From the NCBI GenBank assembly GCA_021651055.1, contig JAJHOH010000001.1, positions 2,294,001 to 2,358,000 of the forward strand: DNA of 64,000 nt, in the 5' to 3' direction. Of this stretch, positions 17,855 through 28,206 are shown piece by piece. The notes beneath the pieces were generated by a model that ran no database searches, had not been told where the DNA came from, and was given only the letters and a program-made list of their open reading frames with translations. The translations under genes were made by a program, and so were the position numbers. The stretch's first letter is position 1. Each line of letters begins with the position of its first letter. This DNA is from Candidatus Manganitrophus morganii. GTDB lineage: Bacteria; Nitrospirota; Nitrospiria; SBBL01; Manganitrophaceae.

Positions 17855-17931
17855 CGACTACGCTGACGTAATCAATGTAGGCAGGCAAGGGCGCCGCCGG
17901 ATGTTTATCTATCCTGCGGCGCCTTTTTTTT
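17855..17931 (+). ncRNA. Tandem leader RNA, copy 2 (two hexaloop hairpins plus terminator)
   Basis: A second copy starts 110 bases after the first. P1 (17856-17873) has the same stem halves GACTAC/GTAATC but the loop GCTGAC. The linker is again 6 bases. P2 (17880-17898) is GGC-(bulged A)-GGC with GCCGCC around AAGGGC. The terminator arms are 17890-17902 and 17911-17923 followed by T8. The stems and terminator are nearly identical to copy 1 while linkers and loops differ, which points to selection on structure. No separate strong promoter lies between the copies. The porin gene starts 42 bases after the T-tract. Confidence 0.72.
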
Positions 17932-17973
17932 AACTTAACCGATCACATTCATACAGGGGAGGAAAAAGCAGAG

Positions 17974-19071
17974 ATGAAAAAGACATGGGGGTGGGGTTTT
18001 GTCGTTCTGTTCTTGATCTTGTCGACCGGAAGGTTGTTTGCGGAGGAACCGGCAGAATCGCCATTTCAGATCAGCGGATTCGTCGATACATATTACAGTT
18101 TCAACTTCAACAGACCCGACTCCAATCTCAATACAGTCGGGGCCGGCGCGAGCAACTTCGATTTCTACCACAACGCCTTCAGCGTCAGCCTGGCTGAAAT
18201 CGTCTTATCGAAGGCTGCCGCCCCGGTCGGTTTTCGGATCGATCTGAATTTTGGAACCACCACCGATTTTATTCACTGCGGCGCCTTCTCCTGCCCGGGC
18301 GGCGCGGCTGAAGAGCCGTATAAAAATATTCAGCAGGCCTATGTTACCTGGGCCACGCCGGTCGGCCTGACCCTCGACATGGGTAAATTCGTCACCCATA
18401 TGGGGCTGGAAGTGATCGAGTCGAAGGACAACTGGAACTACACCCGGGGGATTCTCTTCTGCTGTGCGATCCCCTACTACCATACCGGCCTGCGCGCCAA
18501 CTATGCCATCTCCGACATGATCTGGGTGAACGGCTACGTCCTGAACGGCTGGAACAACACCGTCGAGAACAACAACGGTAAAACATTCGGAGCCCAAGTC
18601 GGAATTATTCCGATCAAACCGCTCACCGTTATTCTGAACTGGATCGGACCGGAAAAATCGGCCGGGGGCGGCTTTGAGGACCGCCAAGTCTACGACGTGA
18701 TCGCGATCTTTAACGCGACCGACACCTTGTCTTTCGCAGCCAACTACGATTACGGCACACAAGATCCGATCGGCGGGGGAGACAGCATGACCTGGTCGGG
18801 GATCGCAGTGTATGCCCGAATGGGGTTCGATCCATATGCGGTCGCCGTTCGACTTGAAAATGGGACCGATGACGACGGCGTCATGTACGGAACCGCCGAC
18901 AATACGGTCCAATCGGCCACTCTCACCGGAGAGGTCAAAGTAGCCGACAATCTTCTGATCCGGGCCGAATTCCGGCACGATATGGCCGATGAAGATATCT
19001 TCGCAGACGAGGGTGGAGTGGTGACCGATAGCCAAAGCCGCGCCGTCCTCGGCGTGGTTTATAGTTTCTAA
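17974..19071 (+). CDS. BBP2-family outer-membrane beta-barrel porin
   Basis: A 365-residue protein with a cleavable signal peptide (cleavage near LFA-EE, residue 24). The mature part is rich in alternating aromatic/polar beta-strands, starts with I-S-G-F-V-D-T-Y-Y and ends in V-V-Y-S-F with a terminal Phe, the outer-membrane insertion signal. The pattern fits the putative beta-barrel porin-2 (BBP2/OmpL-like) family. As the first gene of the operon with amt and glnK it probably raises outer-membrane permeability for small nitrogen compounds; that role is inferred from context. AGGGGAGGAAA precedes the ATG. Confidence 0.82.
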   Translation: MKKTWGWGFVVLFLILSTGRLFAEEPAESPFQISGFVDTYYSFNFNRPDSNLNTVGAGASNFDFYHNAFSVSLAEIVLSKAAAPVGFRIDLNFGTTTDFIHCGAFSCPGGAAEEPYKNIQQAYVTWATPVGLTLDMGKFVTHMGLEVIESKDNWNYTRGILFCCAIPYYHTGLRANYAISDMIWVNGYVLNGWNNTVENNNGKTFGAQVGIIPIKPLTVILNWIGPEKSAGGGFEDRQVYDVIAIFNATDTLSFAANYDYGTQDPIGGGDSMTWSGIAVYARMGFDPYAVAVRLENGTDDDGVMYGTADNTVQSATLTGEVKVADNLLIRAEFRHDMADEDIFADEGGVVTDSQSRAVLGVVYSF

Positions 19072-19099
19072 ATTCATCTGTAATAGAAGGAGGAAGACA

Positions 19100-20668
19100 A
19101 TGAAGGAATTGTTAAAGAAGATAAGTTGGATGGGAATATTCACTGCGGTGATGCTGTCGCTCTCCCTGCCCGTCTGGGCGGAAGAGGCGGCGGCGCCGGC
19201 GGCAGAGGCCCCTGCGATGACGATGGAGAGCACAGAGAGCGCTCCACCGGCCCCGCCCGCCACAGAAGCGGCTCCACCGGCGGTCGAAGGCCCCTCGGAA
19301 ACCAAGGTGGCGCTCGATACCCTCTGGGTGGTGATTGCCGGGATGCTCGTTTTCTTCATGAACACCGGATTCGCCATGGTGGAATCGGGCTTCTGCAGGA
19401 GCAAGAACACCGTCAACATCCTCTCGAAGAACTTCATCGTCTTCGCCATCTCCACGCTGGCCTTTTGGTTCATCGGCTGGGGGTTGATGTTCGGCGACGG
19501 GAACGGATTCGTCGGGACGAGCGGTCTCTTCTTCCTCGGCGGAGAGGATAACTCGCCGATGACCGGCGACGGCTACAGCGGCGTCTACGGCGCCATCGCG
19601 TGGGCGACGGTCCCCCTGCTCGCCAAGTTCTTCTTCCAGCTTGTCTTTGCCGGAACGGCGGCCACGATTGTCTCGGGGGTGGTGGCCGAGCGGATCAAGT
19701 ACCTCTCTTTCATTGTCTTCTCCTTCGTTCTGGTCGCCTTCATCTACCCAATCATCGGACACTGGATCTGGGGGGGCGGTTGGCTCGCGGGACTGGGGAT
19801 GTGGGATTTCGCCGGGTCGACCGTGGTTCATTCGGTCGGCGGATGGGCGGCCCTGGCCGGGGCGCTGGTTCTCGGCGCCCGAATCGGAAAATATAAGGAT
19901 GGACGGGTGCAGGCGATCCCCGGCCACAACATGGCGCTCGGCACCCTGGGGGCGCTGATCCTCTGGCTCGGCTGGTATGGCTTCAATCCCGGAAGCACGA
20001 TGGCGGCCGCGCCGGGCGATATCTCCCGAATCATCATCACCACCACGATGGCTGCGGCGGCGGGGCTTCTTTTTTCGACCGGAACCGCTTGGACCCTGCT
20101 TGGGAAGCCGGATCTCGGCATGTCGATCAACGGGATGCTCGGCGGTTTGGTCGGGATCACCGCTCCCTGCGCCTTCGTCTCTCCCGGCAGCGCGGTAATC
20201 ATCGGCGCGATTTCCGGGGTGATCGTCGTTCTGGCGGTCATGATGTTCGATCGGCTTCAGATCGACGATCCGGTGGGGGCTCTTTCGGTCCATCTGGTCT
20301 GCGGAATCTTCGGAACAGTGGCGGTCGGCCTCTTCGCGCAAGATGCGATGTTGCCGAACACCACCGGCAACGGCCTCCTCTTCGGCGGCGGGGCGAAGCT
20401 TTTGATCAACCAGTTAATCGGGATTGCCGCCGTCGGGGCCTTTACTTTTGTCGTTTCATTGGTCGTCTGGATGGCCGTCAAAGCAATCATGGGCCTCCGC
20501 GTGAGTGAAACGGAAGAGTTGGAAGGATTGGATCTCGGCGAGCATGGCAATTCGGCCTATCCGGAATTTTCCGTCAGCATGATCTCCAGCAGCGGTGCAA
20601 TGAATATCGGCTATGCCTCATCGAAACCAAAAGCGTCTGAGAAACCGGCCGAAAAAGTAATGCGATAG
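19100..20668 (+). CDS. amt: Ammonium transporter Amt with long N-terminal extension
   Basis: A 522-residue Amt/Rh/MEP-family channel. A signal-peptide-like segment (residues 1-28) is followed by an unusual 45-residue Ala/Pro/Glu-rich stretch, then the eleven-helix core beginning near residue 75. Family motifs include F-x-M-x-x-G-F-A-M-V-E-S-G, D-F-A-G-S-T-V-V-H-S-V-G-G (first pore His) and G-x-N-M-A-L-G-x-L-G. The C-terminal tail (V-S-E-T-E-E-L-E-G-L-D-L-G-E-H-G) is the GlnK-binding region. It imports NH4+/NH3 and is gated by the PII protein encoded 12 bp downstream. The porin gene ends 28 bp upstream. Confidence 0.95.
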   Translation: MKELLKKISWMGIFTAVMLSLSLPVWAEEAAAPAAEAPAMTMESTESAPPAPPATEAAPPAVEGPSETKVALDTLWVVIAGMLVFFMNTGFAMVESGFCRSKNTVNILSKNFIVFAISTLAFWFIGWGLMFGDGNGFVGTSGLFFLGGEDNSPMTGDGYSGVYGAIAWATVPLLAKFFFQLVFAGTAATIVSGVVAERIKYLSFIVFSFVLVAFIYPIIGHWIWGGGWLAGLGMWDFAGSTVVHSVGGWAALAGALVLGARIGKYKDGRVQAIPGHNMALGTLGALILWLGWYGFNPGSTMAAAPGDISRIIITTTMAAAAGLLFSTGTAWTLLGKPDLGMSINGMLGGLVGITAPCAFVSPGSAVIIGAISGVIVVLAVMMFDRLQIDDPVGALSVHLVCGIFGTVAVGLFAQDAMLPNTTGNGLLFGGGAKLLINQLIGIAAVGAFTFVVSLVVWMAVKAIMGLRVSETEELEGLDLGEHGNSAYPEFSVSMISSSGAMNIGYASSKPKASEKPAEKVMR

Positions 20669-21019
<351 letters not shown>

Positions 21020-21042
21020 ATCGGTTTTGGTCTGGTTCGGAT

Positions 21043-21085
21043 GAGCGGCCCGTGTGAGGATGAGAATCTTCATCACGGGCCGCTC
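21043..21085 (+). terminator. Long GC-rich hairpin closing the porin-amt-glnK operon
   Basis: A perfect 12-bp stem (GAGCGGCCCGTG 21043-21054 with 21074-21085) has a further inner GATGA/TCATC pairing. It lies 24 bases after the glnK stop. No T-tract follows, so it may end transcription with Rho or stabilise the mRNA 3' end. Confidence 0.55.
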
Positions 21086-21132
21086 CGTGTCGGCTTGCCT
21101 CCGGTGCCGCGGCTCGCGATCAGATTATCCGG

Positions 21133-21161
21133 TTGTTCCGGAGCATTTTCTGCTATATAAT
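21133..21161 (+). promoter_or_regulatory. Sigma-70 promoter for the antiporter gene
   Basis: TTGTTC at 21133-21138 and a perfect TATAAT at 21156-21161 with 17-base spacing. The start codon of the next gene is about 46 bases beyond the expected transcription start. This separates the antiporter gene from the amt operon. Confidence 0.7.
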
Positions 21162-21213
21162 GTCCCGAAATCAGCGCCTCTCCGCGATACCGGCGTGGTA
21201 AAAGATCGGTTCA

Positions 21214-23046
21214 ATGGACCCTGTGACAGAATCATCGAACGACATCGTTGAGATAGAGTCGAAGTGGTATTTCGGCGTCTGTCTCGTCATTGCCGCCCTG
21301 ATCGGAATCTTCACCTGGAAGAACCCTCCCAGTCCGAATCTTCTCGGAATAGAGGTGTTGGCGACCATTCTGATCCTTTTCCTCTTCGGGTCGATCCGTT
21401 ATCGGATCGACAAAAACGCGATCACGTATGGAGCGCTCCCGATCATCTTCGTCACCTTCTTCCCCCTTTGGTGGCCCCAATCCCAACTGCGTGAGGAGAT
21501 GTCTCGGGAAGGGGGGGCCGCCTTGTGGCGTGCGATTCGGGAAAATCTTCTCTCCATCGACGGCCTTGAGAAGTTGATCCATGGCGATACGATGCTTTTT
21601 ATCCTGGGGCTGACTTTTTTCGTCAGCGTCATCTCCCAGACCCGCTTGCTGGAAACGGTGAGCATGAATCTCCTCCGGATCTTCGAGGGGCGCGTTTTGG
21701 CGACGGTTCTAACCATCGCGGGATTGGTCTCCTTTGCCTCCGGCATCTTGGACGGCGTCTCGATGATCGGCCTGACGATCCGCGTCTTGGTGATTATCCT
21801 GGTGATGGCGCGGATTCGGTACGAAGGGATCGAATTTATCATCATGGTCTCGGTGATCCTCACGACTGTCTGCGGAATGTGGCTCGCTTACGGAGAGCCC
21901 CCGAACCTGATCATGAAGTCCAATCTCAGCCTCCCCGATACTTTTTTTCTGAAATATGCGTTGCCGATGGCGGTCGTTACCTTCCTCATCGTCTCCCATT
22001 TTATTTCCCGCTGGTTGAAGGGGGCGATGATCCCCCTGGATGAGCTCGACGTTCTGGAGAAGAATATCGCCGATGTCCGGTTCCATCAAGCCGCGCGGAA
22101 AGGAGAGGTCAAAGAGATCGAGGATATGTTCAAGGAATACGCCGAACGCTTTGGAGATAAAACGGCGGCGGTGGAAGCCCTCTACCATGAGGGACATCAT
22201 CCGATCTCGGCCATGATCCGGGCCCAGGTCGATGAAGAGACCGTGAATGCGTTCATCCGGGATTTTTTGGGAGAAGCGTTTGTCGCGCCGGTGAAGTCCT
22301 ATTATCATCATCGGAAACAAAGGGGGAGTCCGGGAGAGCGGGAGTTGGAGCTGCGGGAGGCGGGGGTGATCGAACGCTTGCTGGAGGACACCCGTGTTCA
22401 ACGGAACGCCGCGCAGAGATGGGGCAAGCTCGCTTTTATTCCGTTCCTCGGCTTATTGTTCTGGCACGCCCGGAATCACGATGTTCCCCTCTTTATCTCG
22501 TCGATCGCCGCCTTTTCTTTCGCGCTGTTGGGGATTTTGGCCCACACGAAGATGAGAAAACTTGCAATCCGGGAAGCGACCCACGAATACAAGGAGTACC
22601 TTTTTCTCTTTCCTCTTTTTCTTTCGATTACGATGCTCACGGCGGTCGGATTTTTTGATCAGTTGAAGGCGGCGATCGAACGGGGGGTGGACCTTCTCGG
22701 CCCCGCCCATGTGGCGGTCATCCAGTTCCTCGGATCGGGGCTTCTCTCGGCGGTGCTGGACAACAACGTCGTCGCCGATTTCGCCTCCCGGGCCATTCAG
22801 GGAATGCCGGATATGTTCCTCTTCGCCGCGGCCCAAATCGCCGGATATGCGGCGGGAGGCTCGCTCACCCACATCGGCTCGGCCCAGTCGGTGGTCGCCT
22901 TCGCCTACATCCTCCGGTATGTCGATCCCTCCTTCACCCCGTTGGGCTGGATCAAGGCGATGTGGCGGCTGGTCGTCATCATCTCGATTGCCCTGATCGT
23001 CGTTCTCTATATCAAAGCGTTTCTTGTCGGTTCTGTTCCGGGATAG
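21214..23046 (+). CDS. Putative Na+/H+ antiporter (ion-transporter superfamily)
   Basis: A 610-residue membrane protein with about twelve helices in two halves separated by a charged cytoplasmic insert (about residues 280-400, with an E-E-x-x-V-N-A-F-I segment). The motifs A-Y-G-E-P-P-N-L-I-M-K-S-N in the first half and S-A-V-L-D-N-N-V-V-A-D in the second are the paired discontinuous-helix motifs of the ArsB/NhaD/CitM ion-transporter superfamily. I favour the predicted Na+/H+ antiporter family of that clan; the ion is not certain. It has its own promoter and lies between two ammonium operons. Confidence 0.72.
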   Translation: MDPVTESSNDIVEIESKWYFGVCLVIAALIGIFTWKNPPSPNLLGIEVLATILILFLFGSIRYRIDKNAITYGALPIIFVTFFPLWWPQSQLREEMSREGGAALWRAIRENLLSIDGLEKLIHGDTMLFILGLTFFVSVISQTRLLETVSMNLLRIFEGRVLATVLTIAGLVSFASGILDGVSMIGLTIRVLVIILVMARIRYEGIEFIIMVSVILTTVCGMWLAYGEPPNLIMKSNLSLPDTFFLKYALPMAVVTFLIVSHFISRWLKGAMIPLDELDVLEKNIADVRFHQAARKGEVKEIEDMFKEYAERFGDKTAAVEALYHEGHHPISAMIRAQVDEETVNAFIRDFLGEAFVAPVKSYYHHRKQRGSPGERELELREAGVIERLLEDTRVQRNAAQRWGKLAFIPFLGLLFWHARNHDVPLFISSIAAFSFALLGILAHTKMRKLAIREATHEYKEYLFLFPLFLSITMLTAVGFFDQLKAAIERGVDLLGPAHVAVIQFLGSGLLSAVLDNNVVADFASRAIQGMPDMFLFAAAQIAGYAAGGSLTHIGSAQSVVAFAYILRYVDPSFTPLGWIKAMWRLVVIISIALIVVLYIKAFLVGSVPG

Positions 23047-23115
23047 GTCCCCTTCTTTTGCGGTGAGGGCCCCCCGCGATGTATGGTAGAATGAACCACC
23101 TAAGAATGGAGCAGG

Positions 23116-25719
23116 ATGCACCCTCAGGCCAATATTCTTGCTGATCTTCGCCTCCTCTTTGGGGCCAGGCAGAAGGAGATCCGTGCCTTTCACGATCAGG
23201 GCGGAACCGGTCTTCGCGTTGTCGAGGCCCTCTCGGATCTGGCCGACCATCTCCTCCTGCGGGGATTTCAATCGATCAACCCGACGCTGATCCAGGAGTG
23301 GGGGGGTGTGATGGTCGCCATCGGCGGGTACGGCCGCCGGGAGCTCTCGCCGGCCTCGGACATCGACCTGATGTTCCTCTTCCCCGAAGGACGCGCGAGG
23401 CAGGCCGAAAGACTCGCCTCGGAGCTGCTTCCGTTTTTCTGGGACCTCGGCTACAAAGTCGGCCACAGTGTGCGCAGCGTGGAAGAGTGCATCGCCGCCG
23501 CAAAACAGGACACCCTGATCGCCACCTCCCTTCTTGAATCGCGGCTCCTCACAGGCGACCGAGGCCTGTTCCAGCAGTTTCACGAAGCATTCTTCTCCAA
23601 GGTGGTCGGAAAAAATCTAAAAGATTTTTTGGTCCATCTCGACAACGGAAGAGCGGCGGGGCGAAAGGAGTTCGGCGCCACCCCCTATCTTCTGGAGCCG
23701 AACCTCAAGCAGAGCCCCGGCGGGCTTCGCGACATTCATCACCTTCGCTGGGTCGCGCTGGCCCGCTATCGGACCAATTCTCTCGCGCAGCTTTTTCAGT
23801 GGGGGCTTCTCTCCAACGCGGAATATTCAAGCCTGACCACCGCCCTCGATTTTCTCTGGAAAATTCGGAACCAGCTTCACTTCAAGGCGGGAAGGGCCTC
23901 CGACCATCTGACGATGGAGCTGCAGGAAGAGCTCGCCCCCTTCTTTCATTTCGAGAACCGGCGCGAGCTGATGCGCCAGTATTACATCCTGACCGGTTGG
24001 GTCATTGAGATTTCGGATCGGTTTATCCGAGACGCCTTTCCGGTCAGCCGATGGCAGAAGTGGCAACGCGCATGGCAGACCCGTCAGGCGGCCCCCGGTT
24101 TTCAACTCTCCGCCGGGGAGATTGTTCCGCAGACGACCAATCTTCATCAATTCTTCGGGAACGATGAAAATCTCCTTCGGATTTTTCTCCTTGTGAAAGA
24201 ACATGGCGCCCGCATCCCCGGCCCGGTCCTCGAAGTCCTTCACCAGGTCGCCGATCAGGAGCGGGACCGGCCGATTTCACCGGAGGCGGCCGTCCTCTTT
24301 CGGGAAATCCTCTCGAAGCCGGGACGGATCGCCGACACCCTGCGCGTGATGCACCGGACCCATGTCCTCTGGCGGATCATCCCGGAGTTCGCGCGCGTTC
24401 ATCGGCTGGTTCAGGAGAGCCGGTCCCATTTTTTCACCGTGGACGAGCATAGCTTCCGCGCCGTGGAAGAGGGGGAGCGCTTGGCCGCCGAGGGGGGGGC
24501 GATCGGAAAGATCTACGCCGGAATCCAAAGAAAAGATCTCCTCCACCTGGCGCTTCTCCTGCACGATGTCGGGAAAGGACGCGATGAAGACCACAGCGCG
24601 GTCGGAGCGATTCTTGCCGAAGCGGCCGGAATTCAGCTGGGATATACCGATGAGGAGCGTGCTCTTTTGGTTTTTCTCGTCCGGCGCCATCTGATTCTCT
24701 CCGAGGTGGCGCTCTACCGCGACTTTTCAAACGAGCCGGTCCTCCTTCAATTCGCCAGCGAGGTCGCCCGGCCGGAAACGCTTAAAAAACTGTTCGTCTT
24801 AACCTGCGCCGATATCCGCGCGGTCGGCCCCGGCACCTGGACGAGTTGGAAGGGGGAACTTCTGCTCAAACTCTATGGGGAAGCGCTTTCGATCTTGGCG
24901 GGGGAAGAGGCCGATCCGGAGGAGCGGAAGGTGGAGATGATCGCCGCGCGCCTTCGCCAGGAAGCGAAAGGGAAGTACCCGGAGGTGTGGCTGGAAGAGA
25001 CCCTTCAAGGATTGATACCGCGCTACCTCTTGGCCACCCCTTTTGAGAAAATGCTCGCCGATCTGTCGGCCCTCTTCCACCTCTTGATCGATCCGATCCA
25101 TGTCGCGGCGCGCTACCTCCCCGATTCCGGGATGACCGAATATACCCTCTACACCTATGATCAGATCACACCCGGCCTCTTCTCAAAGATGACCGGCGTG
25201 CTCGCCGCCAAGGGGCTTCAGATCATGGGGGCGCAGGTCTTCACCCAATCGAACGGCATGGTCGTCGATACGTTTCGGGTTATCGATCCCGATTACGCCG
25301 GACCGGTCCCGCCCGAACGGATCGAGAAGATCTCGCAGGAAGTCCGGAGCGTTTTGATCGGCAAGGAAACGATTGAAGCCCTCTTCACGCGGGGGCAACG
25401 GTTTGGGTCTCACAAGGAACTCCCTCCGACGGTCGCCGTCCGGGTGGAGCTCGACAACGACAGCTCCCATCACTTCACGATCATCGATATCTTTGCCCCC
25501 GATCGGCGGGGACTCCTTTATGTGATTGCGAAAACGATCTTCGATCTCGGTCTCTCGGTCCACTCGGCCAAAATTGCGACGCGGCTCGACCAGATCGTCG
25601 ACGTTTTCTACGTGCAAGGTCCCGAGGGGAAGAAGATCACCGATTCGGAAATGATCCGGAAGGTGAAGGAGCGGCTCACAAACGAGATTCAGCAAGGTTC
25701 GACCGGCAAAGGAAAGTAG
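23116..25719 (+). CDS. glnD: Bifunctional PII uridylyltransferase/uridylyl-removing enzyme GlnD
   Basis: An 867-residue enzyme with the standard GlnD layout. The nucleotidyltransferase domain carries G-G-Y-G-R-R-E-L-x-P-x-S-D-I-D-L at about 70-86. A linked GlnE-like helical domain, an HD phosphohydrolase domain (H-S-x-x-A-V, and L-L-H-D-V-G-K-G near 480) and two C-terminal ACT domains (about 695-775 and 790-860) that sense glutamine follow. It uridylylates PII Tyr51 when glutamine is low and removes UMP when it is high. GGAGCAGG precedes ATG 23116. The downstream amt starts 24 bp after its stop, suggesting a glnD-amt-glnK operon. Confidence 0.97.
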   Translation: MHPQANILADLRLLFGARQKEIRAFHDQGGTGLRVVEALSDLADHLLLRGFQSINPTLIQEWGGVMVAIGGYGRRELSPASDIDLMFLFPEGRARQAERLASELLPFFWDLGYKVGHSVRSVEECIAAAKQDTLIATSLLESRLLTGDRGLFQQFHEAFFSKVVGKNLKDFLVHLDNGRAAGRKEFGATPYLLEPNLKQSPGGLRDIHHLRWVALARYRTNSLAQLFQWGLLSNAEYSSLTTALDFLWKIRNQLHFKAGRASDHLTMELQEELAPFFHFENRRELMRQYYILTGWVIEISDRFIRDAFPVSRWQKWQRAWQTRQAAPGFQLSAGEIVPQTTNLHQFFGNDENLLRIFLLVKEHGARIPGPVLEVLHQVADQERDRPISPEAAVLFREILSKPGRIADTLRVMHRTHVLWRIIPEFARVHRLVQESRSHFFTVDEHSFRAVEEGERLAAEGGAIGKIYAGIQRKDLLHLALLLHDVGKGRDEDHSAVGAILAEAAGIQLGYTDEERALLVFLVRRHLILSEVALYRDFSNEPVLLQFASEVARPETLKKLFVLTCADIRAVGPGTWTSWKGELLLKLYGEALSILAGEEADPEERKVEMIAARLRQEAKGKYPEVWLEETLQGLIPRYLLATPFEKMLADLSALFHLLIDPIHVAARYLPDSGMTEYTLYTYDQITPGLFSKMTGVLAAKGLQIMGAQVFTQSNGMVVDTFRVIDPDYAGPVPPERIEKISQEVRSVLIGKETIEALFTRGQRFGSHKELPPTVAVRVELDNDSSHHFTIIDIFAPDRRGLLYVIAKTIFDLGLSVHSAKIATRLDQIVDVFYVQGPEGKKITDSEMIRKVKERLTNEIQQGSTGKGK

Positions 25720-25743
25720 GCTCACAACCATCAGGGGGGAACA

Positions 25744-27087
25744 ATGGCAACGAATCGACGCATGCAGGTCCATCTGAAATGGCTGCTGGTTTTGTTGTTT
25801 TTCACGGCATCGATCGGGTTTAATCTTTCAACCGCTTTCGCTCAGGACGCTCCTCCTCCGACGATCGATACCGGCGACACCGCCTGGATGCTCGCTTCCG
25901 CGGCGCTGGTTCTTCTGATGACCCCCGGCCTGGCGCTTTTCTACGGCGGGATGGTTCGAACGAAAAATTCGCTCGGCACCATCATGCAAAGCATGATTAT
26001 GATCGCGTTGATCACCGTCCAGTGGGTCCTTTTCGGATATACCCTCGCCTTCGGTCCGGACCAGGGGGGACTTATCGGAAGCTTGGCCTGGCTGGGATTA
26101 AATGGGGTGGGACTCGATCCCAATCCCGACTACGCGGGGACGATTCCTCATCAGGTTTTTATGATTTATCAAGGAATGTTCGCCATCATCACGCCGGCGC
26201 TGATTACCGGGGCGTTTGCCGAGCGGATGAAATTCTCCACCTTCTTGGTTTTTTCGCTTCTCTGGGCGACGCTGGTCTACGATCCTTTGGCGCATTGGGT
26301 CTGGGGGGTCGGCGGGTGGATGCGCAATCTCGGCGCTCTGGACTTTGCGGGGGGAACGGTGGTGCACATCAGCTCCGGGGTCTCCGCGCTGGCGGCGGCC
26401 CTCTATATGGGAAAACGGCACGGCTACGGAAAAGAGCCGATGCCGCCGCACAACCTCCCGATGACGGTGCTGGGGGCGGGGATTCTCTGGTTCGGCTGGT
26501 TCGGGTTTAACGGCGGCAGCGCGGTCGCCTCCGGCGCGCTCGCCGGGAGCGCCTTTGTCGTGACCCATATCGCGGCCGCCTCCGCGACCCTCACCTGGAT
26601 GTTTGTGGAGTGGGCGCACCGAGGAAAGCCGACGGTGCTCGGGGCCGTCAGCGGCGCGGTGGCCGGTCTGGTCGCCATCACGCCGGCCTCCGGATTCGTC
26701 GGCCCGATCTCCGCCCTTCTCATCGGGATCGGCGGCGGGGCGGTCTGTTATTTCGGCGCCGTGATTTTGAAGAACAAGCTCGGCTATGACGATTCCCTCG
26801 ACGCCTTCGGTGTGCACGGCCTGGGCGGAACCTTCGGGGCGTTGGCGACCGGTCTCTTCGCGTCCAAAGCGGTGAACGCAGCGGGGAATGATGGGGCCTT
26901 CTTCGGGAATCCGAAACTGCTGGTCATCCAAGCCATCACCGTGGTGGCCACCTGGGTCTTTGCTTTTGTGATGACGATGATTCTGCTGAAAATCCTCGAC
27001 GCGACGATGGGGCTGCGTGTCTCCAAAGAAAAGGAGATCACCGGACTCGATATGTCGGAGCATGGAGAAACCGGCTACAATCTTTGA
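25744..27087 (+). CDS. amt: Ammonium transporter Amt (copy 2)
   Basis: A 447-residue Amt-family channel with a cleavable signal-like N-terminus (AFA-QD near residue 34) and eleven helices. Motifs are L-F-Y-G-G-M-V-R-T-K-N, D-F-A-G-G-T-V-V-H-I-S-S-G (pore His), L-x-W-F-G-W-F-G-F-N-G-G-S and the second pore His in F-G-V-H-G-L-G-G. The tail ends D-M-S-E-H-G-E, typical of AmtB proteins that bind GlnK. It lacks the Pro/Ala/Glu-rich extension of copy 1. It is preceded by GGGGGAACA and followed by its own glnK 48 bp later. Confidence 0.96.
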   Translation: MATNRRMQVHLKWLLVLLFFTASIGFNLSTAFAQDAPPPTIDTGDTAWMLASAALVLLMTPGLALFYGGMVRTKNSLGTIMQSMIMIALITVQWVLFGYTLAFGPDQGGLIGSLAWLGLNGVGLDPNPDYAGTIPHQVFMIYQGMFAIITPALITGAFAERMKFSTFLVFSLLWATLVYDPLAHWVWGVGGWMRNLGALDFAGGTVVHISSGVSALAAALYMGKRHGYGKEPMPPHNLPMTVLGAGILWFGWFGFNGGSAVASGALAGSAFVVTHIAAASATLTWMFVEWAHRGKPTVLGAVSGAVAGLVAITPASGFVGPISALLIGIGGGAVCYFGAVILKNKLGYDDSLDAFGVHGLGGTFGALATGLFASKAVNAAGNDGAFFGNPKLLVIQAITVVATWVFAFVMTMILLKILDATMGLRVSKEKEITGLDMSEHGETGYNL

Positions 27088-27117
27088 TTGCTTTCGATTA
27101 TAATGAACTATCCTTAG

Positions 27118-27830
<713 letters not shown>

Positions 27831-27848
27831 ATTGCTCCGAGCGAAGGT

Positions 27849-28136
27849 TTAATCGACGGGGATTTGAACGAGACGGGAGAGGACTTTCCCTTCGATCAGG
27901 TGCTCTTTGACCAGTGGGCCGACCTCTTTTTCTTCCACGTGGCCGTACCAGGTGCCTTCCGGATAGATCACCATGTTGGGGCCGTTTCCGCACTGCCCCA
28001 AACAGCGGCAAAGGGTGACCCGGATGTTCTTTCGAAGGTGGTGCTCTTCTAGTTTTTGCTGTAGGATCTGCAATGTTTCTTCCGCCCCCTGCTGGCTGCA
28101 GGTCGGGCCGGTGCAGACAAAAAGATGATGAAACAC
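27849..28136 (-). CDS. Thioredoxin-like [2Fe-2S] ferredoxin
   Basis: A 95-residue protein of the (2Fe-2S) ferredoxin family with a thioredoxin fold, related to the NuoE C-terminal domain. The cluster ligands are the C-x4-C pair near the N-terminus (C8, C13) and the C-x3-C pair C43/C47 in L-C-R-C-L-G-Q-C-G-N-G. The segment N-G-P-N-M-V-I-Y-P-x-G is typical. The start is GTG with AAGGAG 6 bases upstream; an ATG two bases further up is out of frame. It probably forms a unit with folB. Confidence 0.85.
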   Translation of the reverse strand: MFHHLFVCTGPTCSQQGAEETLQILQQKLEEHHLRKNIRVTLCRCLGQCGNGPNMVIYPEGTWYGHVEEKEVGPLVKEHLIEGKVLSRLVQIPVD

Positions 28137-28206
28137 ATCCGCTCCTTAAGGTTGGCGGTTTATACCATACCGACCGGAAAATGTAAACGGCCGGGGGGCC
28201 GCGTTT

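Noticed and set aside
17736-17931. Glutamine (glnA/Downstream-peptide), glycine or c-di-GMP riboswitch
   Set aside because: I compared the conserved cores of these classes from memory; their signature loops are absent. The two-hairpin, terminator-overlapping design fits ANTAR targets better.
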